This document shows positions 5,225 through 8,109 of a stretch of 8,109 nt of DNA, one piece after another. Under the pieces are notes generated by a model. It searched no databases. It saw only the letters and a list, made by a program, of their open reading frames with translations, and had not been told where the DNA came from. Both the position numbers and the translations under genes were made by a program. The stretch's first letter is position 1; every line of letters begins with the position of its first letter. Source of the DNA: an uncultured Alistipes sp. (GTDB taxonomy: Bacteria > Bacteroidota > Bacteroidia > Bacteroidales > Rikenellaceae); NCBI GenBank assembly GCA_900766655.1, contig CAAFWE010000114.1:1-8109 (forward strand), written 5' to 3'.

Positions 5225-7525
5225 CTATTTTTTAGTTGTATTGACGATGTTAACGCACTCGGCATAGGTCAATGTCTCGACCTTCTTGCCACGCGGAATG
5301 CGATAGTTCTTGCCCTTGTAGGCGATGTAAGCACCATAGCGGCCATTCTTGATTACCAACTCGGCATCCTCCTCGAATGTCTTGATTGGAGTAGCCGCTG
5401 CTGTAGCACTCTTCTTCTGCGACTCGATAAGCTCGAGAGCACGCTCGAAGGTGAGAGTGTAAGGATCGTCGCCCTTTGCCAACGATGCGAAGTTGTTGCC
5501 ATAGCGAACATACGCGCCAAACTTGCCGATGCCGACAATCACATCCTGCTCCTCGTACTTGCCGAGTGTGCGTGGCAGAGCAAAGAGTTCCAACGCCTCC
5601 TCAAGGGTGATAGCCTCGATGAGTTGTCCCTTCTTGAGCGACGCAAAGCGTGGCTTCTCGCCCTCGGCAGTCTCGATTTCGACCATTGGGCCAAAGCGAC
5701 CAATGCGAGCCTTGACTACTCTACCCGACTCGGGATCAACACCCAAGATGCGTACCTGCGAGTTCTTCTCGATTTGGGTGGTGATGGCAGTATCCACAAG
5801 TTTGTGGAACTCGCCATAGAACTCACCAATCATAGTATTCCAACCCTGCTCACCATCGGCAATGCGGTCAAACTCCTTCTCGACATTCGCAGTAAAGTTG
5901 TAGTCCATCACGATGCCGAAGTTCTGCTCGAGATAGTCATTTACGACCATACCGATATCGGTTGGTGCCAAGCGGTTCTTCTCGGCTCCGTAATTCTCAT
6001 TTGCGAGTTTCTCGGTGATATTCGATCCTTTGAGGGTGATGAGTGTGTACTGACGCTTGAGTGCTGGCTTGTTGCTCTTCTCGACATAGCCACGAGTGAT
6101 GATGGTCGAGATGGTAGGCGCATAGGTTGACGGACGACCAATACCCAACTCCTCCAATCGCTTAACAAGCAGAGGCTCGCTAAAGCGCATTGGTGGCACC
6201 GAGAATCGCTCTGTAGCGGTGATGGTCGAGGCTATAAGCTGTGTACCCAGCTCCAACACTGGCAAGATAGCTGCCTCGCTCTGATCGGTAGGCTCCTCAT
6301 CGTGCGACTCGGAGTAGAGGCGCAAGAATCCATCGAAGGTAATCACCTCGCCCGATGCAATAAACTTCTCCTCTTTGCCCGAAACTGCGATATTGATGGT
6401 CGAGCGATTCACATCGGCTGGCACCATCTGCGAAGCCACGGGGCGCTTCCAGATAAGCTCATAGAGACGCTTCTCGGCTGCAGTGCCTTCGATAGTGTGG
6501 TTGTTGATATAGGTTGGGCGGATAGCCTCGTGCGCCTCTTGTGCACCCTTGCTATGGGTGGTGTAGTTGCGACGCGACGAGTAGTTCTCGCCAAACATAT
6601 CGAGAATCTCCTTCTTGCAGGCATTGAGAGCCATATCAGAGAGGTTCACCGAGTCGGTACGCATATAGGTGATAAGACCTCGCTCATAGAGTTTCTGAGC
6701 TACAGACATGGTCTGCGAAACCGACATCGAGAACTTACGACCCGCCTCCTGCTGGAGTGTAGAGGTTGTGAATGGTGGTGCTGGATAACGCTTCGAAGGC
6801 TTCATCTCGCATCCCTCAACCGTAAAGGTAGCATCCTTGCAGTGTTCCAACATTGCATACGCCTCCTCCTTGGTTGCAAAACGCTCCGAGTACTCCGCCT
6901 TGAAGAGTGTCTTCGAGGCATCGTTTACTGGATAGAACTGCGCCACCAAACGATACGATGAGGTGCTCTTGAAGTTGATAATCTCGCGCTCACGCTCGAC
7001 AATCAGACGCACCGCAACACTCTGCACACGACCAGCCGAGAGAGCTGGACGCACCTTCTTCCACAAAATCGGAGAAAGCTCGAAACCTACGATACGATCC
7101 AATACACGACGAGCCTGCTGTGCATTCACCAAGTTCATATCCACAGTACGCGGATTCTCGATGGCATTCAAGATGGCGTTCTTGGTAATCTCGTGGAAGA
7201 CAATTCGCTTGGTGTTCTCGACCGACAATCCGAGCACCTCGGTCAGGTGCCAGGCAATAGCCTCTCCCTCGCGGTCCTCATCACTTGCCAACCAGACGGT
7301 CTTCGCCTCCGTTGCAGCCTTGGTGAGTTCGGCCACCAGTTTGCTCTTCTCTTTCGGTATCTCGTATGTAGGAACAAATCCCTTCTCTATATCAATGCTG
7401 AGCTCCTTCTTCGGAAGATCGCGGATATGACCAAAGCTCGACTTTACGGCAAACTCCTTGCCCAAGAATTTCTCGATGGTCTTCGCCTTCGCAGGAGACT
7501 CAACAATTACTAAATTTTCTTGCAT
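5225..7525 (-). CDS. topA: DNA topoisomerase I (type IA)
   Basis: Relaxes negatively supercoiled DNA by cutting and rejoining one strand; a housekeeping cytoplasmic enzyme. Numbered from the chosen ATG (766 aa): TOPRIM domain at 1-~115 with E9 in 'VIVESPAKAKTIEKFLG' and the metal-binding D82-E-D84-R-E86; the type IA core then runs to ~560, with active-site Y287 in 'GLITYMRTDS' and 'LGIGRPSTYA' near 461. The C-terminus has no zinc-finger cysteines. Instead it carries three toprim C-terminal repeats marked by G-R-F-G-P (~609), G-K-F-G-A-Y (~667) and G-R-Y-G-A-Y (~728), then a basic tail. An in-frame GTG sits directly before the ATG (7526-7528); I prefer the ATG because relatives begin 'MQ.NLVIVESPAKAK'. 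No Shine-Dalgarno is present, only an A-rich leader. It is followed after 5 bases by the peptidase gene and preceded after 51 bases by the DUF4270 gene. Confidence 0.97.
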   Translation of the reverse strand: MQENLVIVESPAKAKTIEKFLGKEFAVKSSFGHIRDLPKKELSIDIEKGFVPTYEIPKEKSKLVAELTKAATEAKTVWLASDEDREGEAIAWHLTEVLGLSVENTKRIVFHEITKNAILNAIENPRTVDMNLVNAQQARRVLDRIVGFELSPILWKKVRPALSAGRVQSVAVRLIVEREREIINFKSTSSYRLVAQFYPVNDASKTLFKAEYSERFATKEEAYAMLEHCKDATFTVEGCEMKPSKRYPAPPFTTSTLQQEAGRKFSMSVSQTMSVAQKLYERGLITYMRTDSVNLSDMALNACKKEILDMFGENYSSRRNYTTHSKGAQEAHEAIRPTYINNHTIEGTAAEKRLYELIWKRPVASQMVPADVNRSTINIAVSGKEEKFIASGEVITFDGFLRLYSESHDEEPTDQSEAAILPVLELGTQLIASTITATERFSVPPMRFSEPLLVKRLEELGIGRPSTYAPTISTIITRGYVEKSNKPALKRQYTLITLKGSNITEKLANENYGAEKNRLAPTDIGMVVNDYLEQNFGIVMDYNFTANVEKEFDRIADGEQGWNTMIGEFYGEFHKLVDTAITTQIEKNSQVRILGVDPESGRVVKARIGRFGPMVEIETAEGEKPRFASLKKGQLIEAITLEEALELFALPRTLGKYEEQDVIVGIGKFGAYVRYGNNFASLAKGDDPYTLTFERALELIESQKKSATAAATPIKTFEEDAELVIKNGRYGAYIAYKGKNYRIPRGKKVETLTYAECVNIVNTTKK

Positions 7526-7576
7526 CACTAAATTTCGTTTTTCGTAGACATAGCCACAAAGGCTCTGCCATTTTCG
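7526..7576 (-). other. Spacer between the DUF4270 gene and topA
   Basis: These 51 bases contain an A-rich stretch before the topA ATG and a CCTTTG, but no full TAnnTTTG with a -33 TTTG at the right distance. The only hairpin is a 4-bp AGCC/GGCT stem without a T-run. I therefore see neither a convincing terminator nor a promoter, and read-through from the DUF4270 gene into topA is possible. Confidence 0.4.
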
Positions 7577-8109
7577 CTATTTTACTAATGTGTAGGTCAA
7601 ATCAATCTCAATTGGTGCTGGGACACCCTTGCCCGTACCTTGCAATACGCTCTCGGTGAAGACATAAGGCTGTGTAGCCTCGGTACCAAGGCAGAAGGTG
7701 CGGCGCACATAATTCTCGTCCTTCTCGTCGAAGAGGAATGTGCCATCCTCCTGACGAACACTCTTGGCATAGTTGAACAACTGCTGAATGTAGACAGTGA
7801 GGTTCAACATATAGCAACCGCGACTACGATCGAGATAGCCACCATAAGCCAACTCACTGCTGTAGCTATTCTCGTAGACATAGTCATAGTCAGCAACTGG
7901 CGAGAGTGTATTATAGTTGATATATGCACCTAATCGTGTGAACGACTTATCGAGCAGAGGGGTAAGCCAAGCGATATTGCTCTGCGTAACATTCCAATCG
8001 TAGTCTGCACCATCGACATAGATGGTGAAGAGCAACTGATTGATACCCATCTTCGCACTCATCGCCATTAGGGAATTTGCCACGTTATTCCTAGTGTCTC
8101 CCACAAATG
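7577..8109 (-). CDS. DUF4270 family lipoprotein, C-terminal part (5' end outside window)
   Basis: The frame is open from the window edge to the TAG at 7577-7579. About 176 residues are visible and the true start is beyond base 8109; a GTG at 8102-8104 is in frame but is not the start. The fragment matches the C-terminal third of DUF4270 proteins, a Bacteroidetes family of surface or periplasmic lipoproteins of unknown function. Signatures are the Tyr/Asp-rich 'VADYDYVYE' strand, the characteristic 'GGYLDRSRGCYMLNLTVYIQ' (residues 89-108 of the visible part), 'ESVLQG' (152-157), and the closing 'IEIDLTYTLVK'. The lipoprotein signal would lie in the missing part. It precedes topA in the same direction with a 51-base gap. 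Family assignment is from remembered motif patterns and fairly secure; function is not known. Confidence 0.8.
   Translation of the reverse strand, partial: FVGDTRNNVANSLMAMSAKMGINQLLFTIYVDGADYDWNVTQSNIAWLTPLLDKSFTRLGAYINYNTLSPVADYDYVYENSYSSELAYGGYLDRSRGCYMLNLTVYIQQLFNYAKSVRQEDGTFLFDEKDENYVRRTFCLGTEATQPYVFTESVLQGTGKGVPAPIEIDLTYTLVK

Noticed and set aside
3990..5267. Two long plus-strand frames (3990-4604 and 4656-5267) opposite the cysteine peptidase
   Set aside because: The peptidase on the minus strand has complete catalytic motifs and a signal peptide. The plus-strand translations look like reverse-complement composition (rich in Leu, Val, His) with no motifs.
5624..6961. Plus-strand frames of 168 and 219 residues opposite topA
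   Set aside because: They are shadows of topA, produced by the same codon bias; topA is unambiguous through this region.
7526..7528. GTG as the topA start codon
   Set aside because: It adds one residue before an ATG that fits the family N-terminus; with no ribosome-binding site to favour it, the ATG at 7523-7525 is the simpler choice.
7526..7600. Possible topA promoter around the CCTTTG in the DUF4270-topA spacer
   Set aside because: The required TA is missing before the two free positions, and no TTTG lies 19-21 bases upstream; only a weak TTAG does.

Overview
This window looks like chromosomal DNA of a Bacteroidales bacterium. The evidence is a DUF4270 lipoprotein, a periplasmic GH2 beta-galactosidase-type enzyme, an exported bleomycin-hydrolase-like peptidase, a TopA ending in three 'toprim C-repeat' modules, a textbook Bacteroidetes promoter (TTTG, 19 bases, TAnnTTTG), and A-rich leaders without Shine-Dalgarno sites. 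The moderate GC content and strong GAG/AAG/CTC codon preference would suit an Alistipes-like gut member. The genus is inference only.

Left part, + strand (1-3832): the 3' end of an Ala/Lys-rich TPR protein closes with a strong hairpin terminator. A Bacteroidetes promoter is nested in that terminator. It appears to drive a two-gene unit: an MmcQ/YjbR-family protein, whose start codon lies almost at the predicted transcription start, and, 18 bases later, a secreted 898-aa GH2 glycoside hydrolase.

Middle (3833-4037): a convergent intergenic region of about 205 bases. It holds a 17-bp perfect hairpin for the GH2 transcript that begins inside its stop codon, a heptamer tandem repeat (ATGCAAA, three copies plus ATG), and a branched hairpin followed by a T-run that terminates the leftward transcript.

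Right part, - strand (4038-8109): reading leftward, the C-terminal part of a DUF4270 lipoprotein (cut by the window edge), then topA after 51 bases, then an exported C1B cysteine peptidase 5 bases after the topA stop. TopA and the peptidase look co-transcribed. DUF4270 may be on the same transcript, since I see no convincing terminator or promoter between it and topA.

The genes are mostly recognisable families and intact. I see no mobile element, CRISPR array, tRNA/rRNA, phage gene or defence system. The points of interest are small ones: the nested terminator/promoter with a near-leaderless gene, the repeat and hairpin cluster between the convergent genes, the GH2 with a non-canonical acid/base motif and an odd tail, and the coupling of topA to an exported peptidase.
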